Below, piece by piece: positions 1 through 5,959 of a stretch of DNA of 6,075 nt; position 1 is the first letter of the stretch, and every line of letters begins with the position of its first letter. The DNA comes from an uncultured Bacilli bacterium (GTDB lineage: Bacteria > Bacillota_I > Bacilli_A > RF39 > UBA660). The stretch covers positions 1-6,075 of the forward strand of contig CAKPJE010000064.1 of NCBI GenBank assembly GCA_934162555.1, given 5' to 3'. The notes under the pieces were generated by a model that ran no database searches, was not told where the DNA came from, and saw only the letters and a list, made by a program, of their open reading frames with translations. A program made the translations under genes and the position numbers.

Positions 1-27
1 AAAAATTTTATTTTTTCTATTTTTTAG

Positions 28-49
28 TAATACATGTATGTATGTATTA
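28..49. repeat. A+T-rich inverted repeat near left edge
   Basis: The 8-bp arms TAATACAT (28-35) and ATGTATTA (42-49) are perfect inverted repeats around a six-base loop, and the sequence also contains the short tandem TATG/TGTA pattern. It has no T-tract on the minus side, so it does not look like a terminator for the genes in this window. It lies downstream of the minus-strand promoter at 117-145 and could be part of the untranslated leader of a gene beyond the left edge. No function can be assigned. Confidence 0.35.
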
Positions 50-116
50 GGTCAAACATGTTATCAACAAACCTTTCTAATTAACTATACTTATTAACAA
101 GCTATCTTCTATATTA

Positions 117-145
117 ATATTACCACATCTGTACCCAATAATCAA
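117..145 (-). promoter_or_regulatory. Predicted sigma-A-type promoter for a gene beyond the left edge
   Basis: On the minus strand a TTGATT -35 (140-145) and a TAATAT -10 (117-122) are separated by exactly 17 bp (123-139), and TGG directly before the -10 gives an extended -10 element. It sits just downstream of the terminator that closes the prepilin gene and fires leftward. The 115 or so bases after it contain no convincing gene: an 11-codon ORF beginning with ATG at 57-59 has an AAAGG 12 bases upstream, which is too far for a normal ribosome site. The target is probably the next gene outside the window, with a leader of at least 110 bases. Confidence 0.5.
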
Positions 146-170
146 TCAATTTAAAAAAAATATTTCAACT

Positions 171-205
171 AAAAAGATAGTTCTAATTACATATAGAACT
201 ATCTT
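171..205 (-). terminator. Intrinsic terminator overlapping the prepilin stop codon
   Basis: The arms at 174-185 and 194-205 are a perfect 12-bp inverted repeat around an 8-base loop. On the minus strand the second arm runs directly into a T-tract (complement of 171-175). The upstream arm encodes the acidic/serine residues near the end of the prepilin and the downstream arm contains its TAG stop (183-185). It marks the end of the parC-pyrH-prepilin unit. Confidence 0.8.
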
Positions 206-554
206 CACTTAAATCACTAGCTTCAAAATAACACCTATCATCACACTTAACACTAAGCTTGATATAGTAATTCTTATTCTTATCTAAAATATTAATAATA
301 CTATCATCAATTAATCCCTCACTCTTTAAAGAATTAATACAAACATTATAAGTACTACCAACCTTCTTAAAAAATCCCTTCTTATCGCCATATTCAATAG
401 CAGCACTTTTAACCAGTTGAATCTGAGCCTCATTTAGTTTATTCCTAGACTCATTAACCTGCTTTAAAATAGTTGTTGCCGTAATAGTAATTACAACCCC
501 TAAAATAATCAAAACAGCAAGTAACTCAACTAAAGTAAATCCCCTCTTATTCAT
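183..554 (-). CDS. Type IV prepilin-like (pseudopilin) protein with N-terminal methylation motif
   Basis: A 123-residue class III signal protein: leader MNKRG followed by FTLVELL, with cleavage expected between Gly5 and Phe6 by a prepilin peptidase and the conserved glutamate at mature position 5 (Glu10). A hydrophobic helix spans about residues 7-30, followed by an amphipathic stretch to about 60. The C-terminal part has four cysteines (72, 104, 108, 122), which could form disulfides outside the cell. Such proteins assemble into type IV pili, competence pseudopili or type II secretion-like fibres; which system is meant here cannot be told. The ATG at 552-554 is chosen because it gives the canonical five-residue leader; a TTG at 561-563 would add three residues. 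No strong Shine-Dalgarno precedes it, and it overlaps the end of pyrH by 8 bases (ATGAATAA), which suggests translational coupling. No other pilus assembly gene is visible. Confidence 0.85.
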   Translation of the reverse strand: MNKRGFTLVELLAVLIILGVVITITATTILKQVNESRNKLNEAQIQLVKSAAIEYGDKKGFFKKVGSTYNVCINSLKSEGLIDDSIINILDKNKNYYIKLSVKCDDRCYFEASDLSEDSSICN

Positions 555-1230
555 AATTATCAACTATTGTACCAATAGTCTCCCCATTACATACCCTAAT
601 AATATTATTTAAATCACTAGCATTGTAAACAAGCAATTTAATATTGTTCTTAGCGCAGATCTCAAAAGCAGAAGTATCCATAATATTAAGTTTCTTATCA
701 ATAGCATCCCTAAAAGATAACCTATCATACTTTACAGCATTCTCATAAACTCTAGGATCACTATCATATACCCCATCTACATTAGTACCCTTTAAAATAT
801 AATCAACCTCAAGTTCAGAACCCCTAACAGCAGCCGTGGTATCAGTTGACAAACAAGGAATACCAAGACCACCAGCAAGTATAATAACCTCATCCTTAAT
901 TAATTCTAAAGCCTTATCAGTATTATAATCAGAAGTAAACTTTAAACCAATATTAGACATAATAGTAGACTTAACACCAATTTTATTTAAAGCTGACTTT
1001 AAACAAACGGCATTCATACAAGTAGCAAGCATACCAATAGAATCACTATCAGTAATATTCATCTCACCATGACTTCTACCACGCCATAAATTACCCCCAC
1101 CAACTACAACACATAATTCATGACCATTATTCTTGCATTCCTTTAATACATAAGCAAGCTTTAAAGCCTCATCAAAAGAAACTCCATTTTCGCCTAACAA
1201 TTCACCACTTAATTTTAATAATAATCTCAT
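547..1230 (-). CDS. pyrH: UMP kinase (uridylate kinase)
   Basis: Cytoplasmic enzyme of the amino acid kinase family that phosphorylates UMP to UDP with ATP, an essential step of pyrimidine nucleotide synthesis, normally as a hexamer. At 227 residues it is slightly shorter than typical bacterial PyrH (about 235-245). Family motifs run in order: LLKLSGE at the N-terminus, VVGGGNLWRG (42-51), DSIGMLAT with the UMP-binding Asp at about 63, AGG-G-P---STDT-AAVR in the middle, the KGTNVDGVYDSDPR nucleotide loop, YDRLSF, then MDTSAFE-C and a final GTIV. ATG at 1228-1230 has AGGAG five bases upstream. It lies 8 bases after parC and overlaps the prepilin gene by 8 bases. pyrH usually sits between tsf and frr; here neither is adjacent on the visible side, so the location is unusual. 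The sequence looks intact and functional. Confidence 0.95.
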   Translation of the reverse strand: MRLLLKLSGELLGENGVSFDEALKLAYVLKECKNNGHELCVVVGGGNLWRGRSHGEMNITDSDSIGMLATCMNAVCLKSALNKIGVKSTIMSNIGLKFTSDYNTDKALELIKDEVIILAGGLGIPCLSTDTTAAVRGSELEVDYILKGTNVDGVYDSDPRVYENAVKYDRLSFRDAIDKKLNIMDTSAFEICAKNNIKLLVYNASDLNNIIRVCNGETIGTIVDNYE

Positions 1231-1235
1231 ACCTA

Positions 1236-1240
1236 CTCCT
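1236..1240 (-). promoter_or_regulatory. pyrH ribosome binding site overlapping the parC stop
   Basis: AGGAG stands five bases before the pyrH ATG. Its first two bases are the last two of the parC TAG stop codon (1239-1241), so a ribosome terminating on parC ends directly on the pyrH initiation site. This arrangement fixes the pyrH start and suggests termination-reinitiation coupling of the two genes. Confidence 0.75.
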
Positions 1241-3752
1241 AATCTAAAAATTCAATCGTTTCCAAAAAATCATCTATCGTATATATTTTTTTATCAATAT
1301 CTTCAATAGTAGTTTTCTTTTCCTCATTTTTACTATCATCTTTTTTCATATCATCCTTTTTTACAAGTAAACACTGAGTAAAAACATCTGTTATTTTTCC
1401 CTTAGTAATACTACTACCAGAAGAATACCTATCAACTATTGGTAATTCTGTTAATTTAATATAATCAATATCATTTTTAACCTTATAACCTATATTTACC
1501 TTACTAACAATAAATGTTTTTAAAATATGATAAGGATTTGTTTTAACATCTCTAACAATTAAAACACCCTTTTTACCTCTAGAAGTTTTTTCAAGCTCAT
1601 TTAATTTAACCCTCTTACCAGTACCCTTATCAGTAATAACAGTCAAATATTCTTCATTCTTATCAAAAGTATAAGCACTTACAACCTCATCATTTTTAAG
1701 ATTTATAGCTTTAACACCACTAGATTTTACACCAGATAAAGGTACTTCTTCGGTACTATACCATAATCCATTTCCATTTAATGTAGAAATAAATATTTCT
1801 GAATTATCATCAATACAAACATTGATAACCTCATCTTTATCTTTTAATTTAATCGCACTTATAGGTTTATTAAATCTACTAACTTTATAATCTTTTAAAG
1901 TACTTCTCTTAACCATACCCATTTTTGTAAATGTCAAAACATTTAATTCATTAAATTCATAGATTGGATAAGCATTAATGATATGTTCATTTTCATCAAT
2001 TTTAATAACATTACTTATATGTTTGCCCAAATCTTTCCATTTCATATCAGGAATTAAATGAACTGGCAAATATAAATAATTGCCCTTATCAGTAAATAAC
2101 AATAAAGTATCAAGAGTATTCATATTAGCAAGTCTAATAATATAATCTCCTTCTTTTAAATTAGGTTCATTATCACTAGATGAATAACTCCTACTACTTA
2201 CTCTTTTTATATAACCATCATGAGTTACTACAACAATTACATCTTCTTTAGTTATCATAGCAGTTGTATCAATTTTAATTTCTGTTATCTCATCTTTAAT
2301 TTCTGTTCTTCTTGGAGTAGCATACTCTTTTTTGATATTTCTTAATTCATTTTTCATAACTATTTTTAATTCTTCATCACTATTCAAGATTTTTTCAAGT
2401 TCAGTTATAATTATGCTCAAATTTTTATGTTCTTCCTCAAGTGCTGTAACATCAGTATTTGTTAATTTATATAGTTGCATTGTTACAATAGCATCTGCTT
2501 GTAAAAGTGTAAAATCATATAAGTTATGTAAATTTAATTTAGCATCTTCTTTATTTTTACTTTTTCTAATTGTTTTAATTATTTCATCCAACATACCTAA
2601 AGCTTTAATTAAGCCTTCTACTATATGCATTCTAGCTTTAGCTTTTTCTAAGTCATATTCTGTTCTTTTAGTAATTACTTCTTCTAAATGATTTATATAA
2701 GCATCTAGTATTGCAATTATACCTAAAGTCATAGGTCTTTTATTGACTATTGCAACCATATTATAAGCATAACTTATTTGTAGCTCGGTATTTTTAAGTA
2801 AATAGTTTAAAATTAATTCTTCATTAGCTTCTTTTTTTAAGTCAATAGCAATTCTAAGTCCATCTCTATCAGTTTCATCTCTTACTTCTAATATACCTTC
2901 AACTTTCTTATCAAGTCTTATTTCATCTATTTTTTTAACTAATAAAGCTTTATTTACATCAAAAGGTATTTCTGTTATTATTATTTGCTTTTTTCCTTTT
3001 TCTTTTACTATTTCACATTTAGATTTTACAATTACTTTTCCCCTACCAGTAGTAAAGGCATCTATTATTCCTTTTTTTCCTTCAACTATTCCCCCTGTAG
3101 GAAAATCAGGTCCTTTTATAATATCTAATATTGTATCTAATCTACAATTAGGTGAATCAATCCTTTTTATTGTTGCATCAATTACTTCTCCTAAATTATG
3201 TGGAGGAATATTAGTTGCATAACCAGCACTTATTCCAGTCGCTCCGTTTACTAAAATTGCTGGAAATTTAACAGGTAATACGGTAGGTTCTTCTAAAGTG
3301 TCATCATAGTTTGGACTCCAAACAACTGTATTTTTTTCGATATCTTTTAAATATTCATTACTTATTTTAGCAAGTCTTGCTTCTGTGTAACGCATAGCAG
3401 CAGCTCCATCGCCATCCATTGAACCGTTATTACCTTGCATGTCTATACAAATAGCATTACTTTTCCACCACTGACTCATTCTTACCATTGCTTCATATAT
3501 TGATGAATCACCATGTGGATGGTATGATCCCATTACATTACCTACTGTTTTTGCACATTTTCTATATTCATGATCATATGTATTTTTATCTTTATACATT
3601 GTATATAATATTCTTCTTTGAACTGGTTTTAATCCATCTCTTACATCTGGTAAAGCTCTATTTTGTATTATTTCTTTTGCATACCTTTTAAAACAATTTC
3701 CCATTATGTCTTCTAAGGTATAGTCATGTATTCTCTTTATTATGTCTTCCAT
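1239..3752 (-). CDS. parC: DNA topoisomerase IV subunit A (ParC/GrlA)
   Basis: DNA-breaking subunit of the type IIA enzyme topoisomerase IV (ParC2ParE2), which decatenates daughter chromosomes and relaxes supercoils. From the chosen ATG it has 837 residues, a little longer than the roughly 800 of B. subtilis or S. aureus ParC. The winged-helix/tower breakage domain fills the first 490 or so residues: catalytic Tyr122 in AAMRYTE preceded by Arg121, the DNA-bending Ile174 in NGATGIS, and a resistance-determining segment GDSSIYE with Ser83 and Glu87, the ordinary quinolone-susceptible type. A beta-pinwheel DNA-wrapping domain follows from about residue 500, with only a degenerate box (SRGKKG, about 724-729) instead of the GyrA QRRGGKG box; this and ISAGYAT and QGNNGS argue for ParC over GyrA. 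The last 35 or so residues are Lys/Asp/Glu-rich. ATG at 3750-3752 is preferred over upstream GTG codons because GGTGAT lies just before it. parE is not adjacent; the preceding gene is a DUF1653 protein. Confidence 0.94.
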   Translation of the reverse strand: MEDIIKRIHDYTLEDIMGNCFKRYAKEIIQNRALPDVRDGLKPVQRRILYTMYKDKNTYDHEYRKCAKTVGNVMGSYHPHGDSSIYEAMVRMSQWWKSNAICIDMQGNNGSMDGDGAAAMRYTEARLAKISNEYLKDIEKNTVVWSPNYDDTLEEPTVLPVKFPAILVNGATGISAGYATNIPPHNLGEVIDATIKRIDSPNCRLDTILDIIKGPDFPTGGIVEGKKGIIDAFTTGRGKVIVKSKCEIVKEKGKKQIIITEIPFDVNKALLVKKIDEIRLDKKVEGILEVRDETDRDGLRIAIDLKKEANEELILNYLLKNTELQISYAYNMVAIVNKRPMTLGIIAILDAYINHLEEVITKRTEYDLEKAKARMHIVEGLIKALGMLDEIIKTIRKSKNKEDAKLNLHNLYDFTLLQADAIVTMQLYKLTNTDVTALEEEHKNLSIIITELEKILNSDEELKIVMKNELRNIKKEYATPRRTEIKDEITEIKIDTTAMITKEDVIVVVTHDGYIKRVSSRSYSSSDNEPNLKEGDYIIRLANMNTLDTLLLFTDKGNYLYLPVHLIPDMKWKDLGKHISNVIKIDENEHIINAYPIYEFNELNVLTFTKMGMVKRSTLKDYKVSRFNKPISAIKLKDKDEVINVCIDDNSEIFISTLNGNGLWYSTEEVPLSGVKSSGVKAINLKNDEVVSAYTFDKNEEYLTVITDKGTGKRVKLNELEKTSRGKKGVLIVRDVKTNPYHILKTFIVSKVNIGYKVKNDIDYIKLTELPIVDRYSSGSSITKGKITDVFTQCLLVKKDDMKKDDSKNEEKKTTIEDIDKKIYTIDDFLETIEFLD

Positions 3753-3756
3753 TTTT

Positions 3757-3762
3757 ATCACC
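3757..3762 (-). promoter_or_regulatory. parC ribosome binding site that decides the start
   Basis: GGTGAT ends four bases before the ATG at 3750-3752 and is complementary to the 16S rRNA 3' end (GGTGAT within GGAGGTGATC). The same bases form a GTG GTG pair that could be read as an in-frame start five codons earlier (up to 3764), but those codons have no ribosome site of their own in front of them. The ATG is therefore the likely start. Confidence 0.65.
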
Positions 3763-3788
3763 ACAACTATGATATCATAAAATTATTT

Positions 3789-3820
3789 AAAAAAAAAGGT
3801 TTTTAATTATAAAAACCTTT
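3789..3820 (-). terminator. Intrinsic terminator of the surface protein-DUF1653 unit
   Basis: The arms at 3795-3805 and 3810-3820 form a perfect 11-bp stem with a four-base loop, and on the minus strand the stem is followed by a run of nine T (complement of 3789-3797, partly in the stem). The first arm covers two bases of the DUF1653 TAA stop (3819-3821). It separates the upstream unit from parC, although the stem is mostly A:T with only two G:C pairs and some readthrough is possible. Confidence 0.82.
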
Positions 3821-3835
3821 ATTTTATTATTTCAA
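3806..3835 (-). promoter_or_regulatory. Predicted parC promoter embedded in the upstream terminator
   Basis: On the minus strand TTGAAA (3830-3835) and a perfect TATAAT (3806-3811) are 18 bp apart. The -35 lies in the last codons of the DUF1653 gene and the -10 lies in the loop and adjoining stem base pairs of the terminator hairpin. Initiation would be expected near 3798-3800, giving a leader of roughly 45 bases before the parC ATG. This is the best candidate driver of parC, pyrH and the prepilin gene; a second look between the hairpin and parC shows no better match. Confidence 0.6.
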
Positions 3836-4055
3836 ATCGATATTTTTGTTTAACATCAGGATATTTTTTTGAGTCAACTAGAGATCCAAACATTTCTAAT
3901 TTTCTTACATATATTTTGTCAGAATATAATGCTTTATAGACTACTACATCTTCTAATGTTTCTGAATCAATAGCAAAACATACTATTTCATATTCATTGC
4001 CTTTAAAGTGTTTTACTTTATCTCCAATGTTAAATACTCTATTTCCTACTTTCAT
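3819..4055 (-). CDS. DUF1653 domain protein
   Basis: A 78-residue, probably cytoplasmic protein with no signal peptide or membrane segment. Residues 11-56 match the DUF1653 pattern: GDKVKHFKGNEYE near the N-terminus, then SET, VVYKALY and the V-R-LEMF signature (50-56). Members are usually small, beta-rich and uncharacterised, and I assign no function. The ATG lies 15 bases after the surface protein stop, with only a distant AAGG as a possible ribosome site, so its translation may depend on ribosomes from upstream. It appears to be the second and last gene of its transcription unit, since the terminator overlaps its stop. The C-terminal 20 or so residues are Lys/Tyr-rich and not part of the recognised core. 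Confidence 0.8.
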   Translation of the reverse strand: MKVGNRVFNIGDKVKHFKGNEYEIVCFAIDSETLEDVVVYKALYSDKIYVRKLEMFGSLVDSKKYPDVKQKYRFEIIK

Positions 4056-4070
4056 AAATTTATTAAAGCC

Positions 4071-5906
4071 TTATATTTGACTTCCTTTTACGACATTACT
4101 ATTTGATGATTTGGTTGCAATCATACTATCTACCAATGTAGATGCATCTGCAATATAGTTGACTGTTATGATAGCACCTGAAGCAGTTGCTGCACCAGAA
4201 AACATACTTGAGTAATCTTTTATACTTGTGTTCATTATATTTATTGTTGTTGTAAGTTTAGAGCAGTCATAAAACATACCTAAATTATAATAATTACCAA
4301 AAGTTGTTACTTTTGATGTGTCAAATGTGCTTAAATCTAAACTTGTTAAAGATAAACAACCATTAAACATTCCACTCATATTTGTCACATTTGATGTGTC
4401 AAAGCTATTTAAATTTAGACTTATTAATGATGAACACTTCATAAACATAGCTGGCATACTTGTAACTTTTGATGTATTAAAATTACTTAAATCTAAACTT
4501 GTTAATGATGAACAGCCAGAAAACACACCATCCATACTTGTTACATTCAATGTATTAAAATTACTTAAATCTAATTTTGCTAAGGATGAACAATTATGAA
4601 ACATAGAACTCATATTTGTCACATTTGATGTATTGAAGCTGCTTAAATTTATATTTGTTAGGGATGAACAATTATAAAACATAGAACTCATGCGAGTTAC
4701 TTTCGATGTGTCAAAGCTATTTAAACTTAGACTTGTTAATGATGAACATTCCATAAACACACCCTCCATATCTGTTACATTTGAGGTATTAAAACTACTT
4801 AAATCTAAGCTTACTAATAATCCGCAATTATTAAACATTTGCCACAAAGTCGTTACGCCTGATGTATTAAAATTACTTAAATTTAAATTTGTTAATAATG
4901 GACAGTCATAAAAAAGCATATGCATATCTGTTACTTTTGATGTATTAAAACTACTTAAATCTAAATCTGTTAAAGATTTACACCATTGAAACATCCCATA
5001 CATATTCTCTACATTTGATGTATTAAAATTATTGTTAAAATTAATTTGTATTAAATTTTTAAAATTTTTAAATATACCTGAACAATAAATAGGCGCGAAT
5101 ATTGGTGCTTCACTTACTATATATAAATTATATAATGTTTTATTTACTGTTGTACTTGTACTACTATCTGTTTCTTCTATAGTTAATCCACTATCCATTA
5201 AATAACCATATACCTTTTTCTTTTGACTTGCACTATACGATATATCCCAACATAAATTAGCATCTGTGCAACTACTAGGTAAATCACTTAAATCATTTCC
5301 AAATTCAATAGTTCTTATATATGATTTATATATGTTATTCCAAAACTCTGTACCACCATTTGCATCAGAACTAGAACTACTATTATACCCATTCTTCATC
5401 ATTGCATATTGACTTATTTGAATTGCATTAACCCTAACATTTGCTTCTAGATTACTTACATTTATAAATTTACTATCTTCTTCATCATTTATATATGGAT
5501 TCCAGTACCAATATATAGTTAATGTTTCTGTTTGATTAGATATTTCTAATAAACTATAATATTTATGTAATTCACTCTTATGATCACTAGTTGTATAAAA
5601 TTTCAAGTTAGTTGGTAAATTAGATCTTTCTATCTCTAAAGTCGCATACATGTCTACTACTGATCCAGTTGCATCCATCGTAACAGTAAACTCTCCACTA
5701 TCCCCAGGATTTACTTTACCTAAATCTATTACCTTATTATTCCATACACTATTATCGCTATCTCTTAACACAAATACCGCATTACCAGCAGTTCCCTTTA
5801 TACTACCCTCTACCACAATTCTATAATAAGCAACAGAACCAACTAATAAAGCTATCACACCTATTATAAACATTATAGCAACAATTATCTTTCTACCATT
5901 TTTCAT
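4071..5906 (-). CDS. BspA-like surface protein with 26-residue (DUF285-type) leucine-rich repeats
   Basis: A 611-residue exported protein. Residues 7-29 are a hydrophobic segment after a Lys/Arg-containing start; cleavage after Ala26 (SVA) is possible, otherwise it is an N-terminal anchor. Residues about 30-165 look like a beta-sandwich, with spacing vaguely like TasA/camelysin-type proteins (GKVNPGDSGEFTVT); this is tentative. A Ser-rich linker (175-180) leads to the pre-repeat region typical of this family (WD-S and LYIVSEAPIFAP, about 188-290). Nine contiguous 26-residue repeats run from 294 to 527, consensus F(N/D)TS-VT-M--MF--CSSL--L-LS, then a tenth with a five-residue insertion and a degenerate tail. 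There is no lipobox, no LPXTG and no C-terminal membrane helix. Related repeat proteins of oral and gut bacteria and mycoplasmas are surface proteins, some adhesins; adhesion here is inference. The ATG has AAGGA eight bases upstream. It is the first gene of its unit. Confidence 0.9.
   Translation of the reverse strand: MKNGRKIIVAIMFIIGVIALLVGSVAYYRIVVEGSIKGTAGNAVFVLRDSDNSVWNNKVIDLGKVNPGDSGEFTVTMDATGSVVDMYATLEIERSNLPTNLKFYTTSDHKSELHKYYSLLEISNQTETLTIYWYWNPYINDEEDSKFINVSNLEANVRVNAIQISQYAMMKNGYNSSSSSDANGGTEFWNNIYKSYIRTIEFGNDLSDLPSSCTDANLCWDISYSASQKKKVYGYLMDSGLTIEETDSSTSTTVNKTLYNLYIVSEAPIFAPIYCSGIFKNFKNLIQINFNNNFNTSNVENMYGMFQWCKSLTDLDLSSFNTSKVTDMHMLFYDCPLLTNLNLSNFNTSGVTTLWQMFNNCGLLVSLDLSSFNTSNVTDMEGVFMECSSLTSLSLNSFDTSKVTRMSSMFYNCSSLTNINLSSFNTSNVTNMSSMFHNCSSLAKLDLSNFNTLNVTSMDGVFSGCSSLTSLDLSNFNTSKVTSMPAMFMKCSSLISLNLNSFDTSNVTNMSGMFNGCLSLTSLDLSTFDTSKVTTFGNYYNLGMFYDCSKLTTTINIMNTSIKDYSSMFSGAATASGAIITVNYIADASTLVDSMIATKSSNSNVVKGSQI
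4326..5027 (-). repeat. Nine tandem 78-bp coding repeats
   Basis: These units encode repeats 1-9 of the surface protein in exact 78-bp register (F of each unit at residues 294, 320, 346 and so on to 502). Similarity is patchy at the DNA level: units 5 and 6 share a run of about 26 bases with one mismatch around 4603-4612 and 4670-4690, and units 6 and 9 share an identical run around 4610-4631 and 4376-4397. This points to repeated local duplication or conversion as well as protein-level selection. A tenth, longer unit continues to about 4233. Confidence 0.9.
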
Positions 5907-5914
5907 GCATTACA

Positions 5915-5919
5915 TCCTT
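5915..5919 (-). promoter_or_regulatory. Ribosome binding site of the surface protein gene
   Basis: AAGGA lies eight bases before the ATG at 5904-5906, within a purine-rich stretch. An ATG overlapping the site is followed at once by TAA, and another ATG just upstream is out of frame, so the 5906 start is the only sensible one. Confidence 0.65.
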
Positions 5920-5959
5920 CCCTTACCCTTATAAAATTATCAACATATATATCTTCTCT

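Noticed and set aside
102..180. CTATCTT (102-108) as an alternative partner for the AAGATAG arm (174-180), giving an attenuator-like switch
   Set aside because: The match is only seven bases and much weaker than the 12-bp terminator stem. It would also form only after the terminator had been transcribed.
2332..2691. Plus-strand open frame of 119 codons inside parC
   Set aside because: It is antisense to the conserved ParC coding sequence, its translation is low-complexity hydrophobic and Ser-rich, and no ribosome site or family similarity is seen. It is a shadow of an A+T-rich gene.
3489..3520. Quinolone-resistance substitution in parC
   Set aside because: The key positions read Ser83 and Glu87, the usual susceptible residues, so no resistance change is seen.
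3488..3691. Plus-strand open frame of 67 codons rich in His, Leu and Tyr
   Set aside because: It lies opposite the most conserved part of ParC (resistance-determining region) and its composition is explained by the reverse complement of that sequence.
1239..3752. DNA gyrase subunit A instead of ParC
   Set aside because: The C-terminal domain lacks the QRRGGKG gyrase box, and motifs QGNNGS and ISAGYAT are of the topoisomerase IV type. The DGDGAAAMRYTEAR stretch is somewhat GyrA-like, but the balance favours ParC.
3768..3779. 12-bp palindrome TATGATATCATA before parC as an operator or promoter -10
   Set aside because: It is a perfect palindrome, but short A+T-rich palindromes are frequent here. 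Its TATGAT lacks a matching -35 at 17 bp, whereas the TATAAT at 3806-3811 has one.
4318..4911. Two plus-strand open frames with their own repeated pattern (VTFDVLKLLKSKLV)
   Set aside because: The pattern is only the antisense image of the 78-bp coding repeats. The minus-strand reading matches a known repeat family and has a promoter, ribosome site and signal sequence.
4326..5027. CRISPR-like array
   Set aside because: The periodic repeats are 78-bp coding units with no separate unique spacers, are in frame throughout and encode a known protein repeat.
183..5906. Mycoplasma/Spiroplasma genetic code (TGA as Trp), suggested by the Mollicute-like repeat protein
   Set aside because: All genes read through at full length without TGA, the tryptophans checked are TGG, and conserved families have normal lengths, so code 11 suffices.
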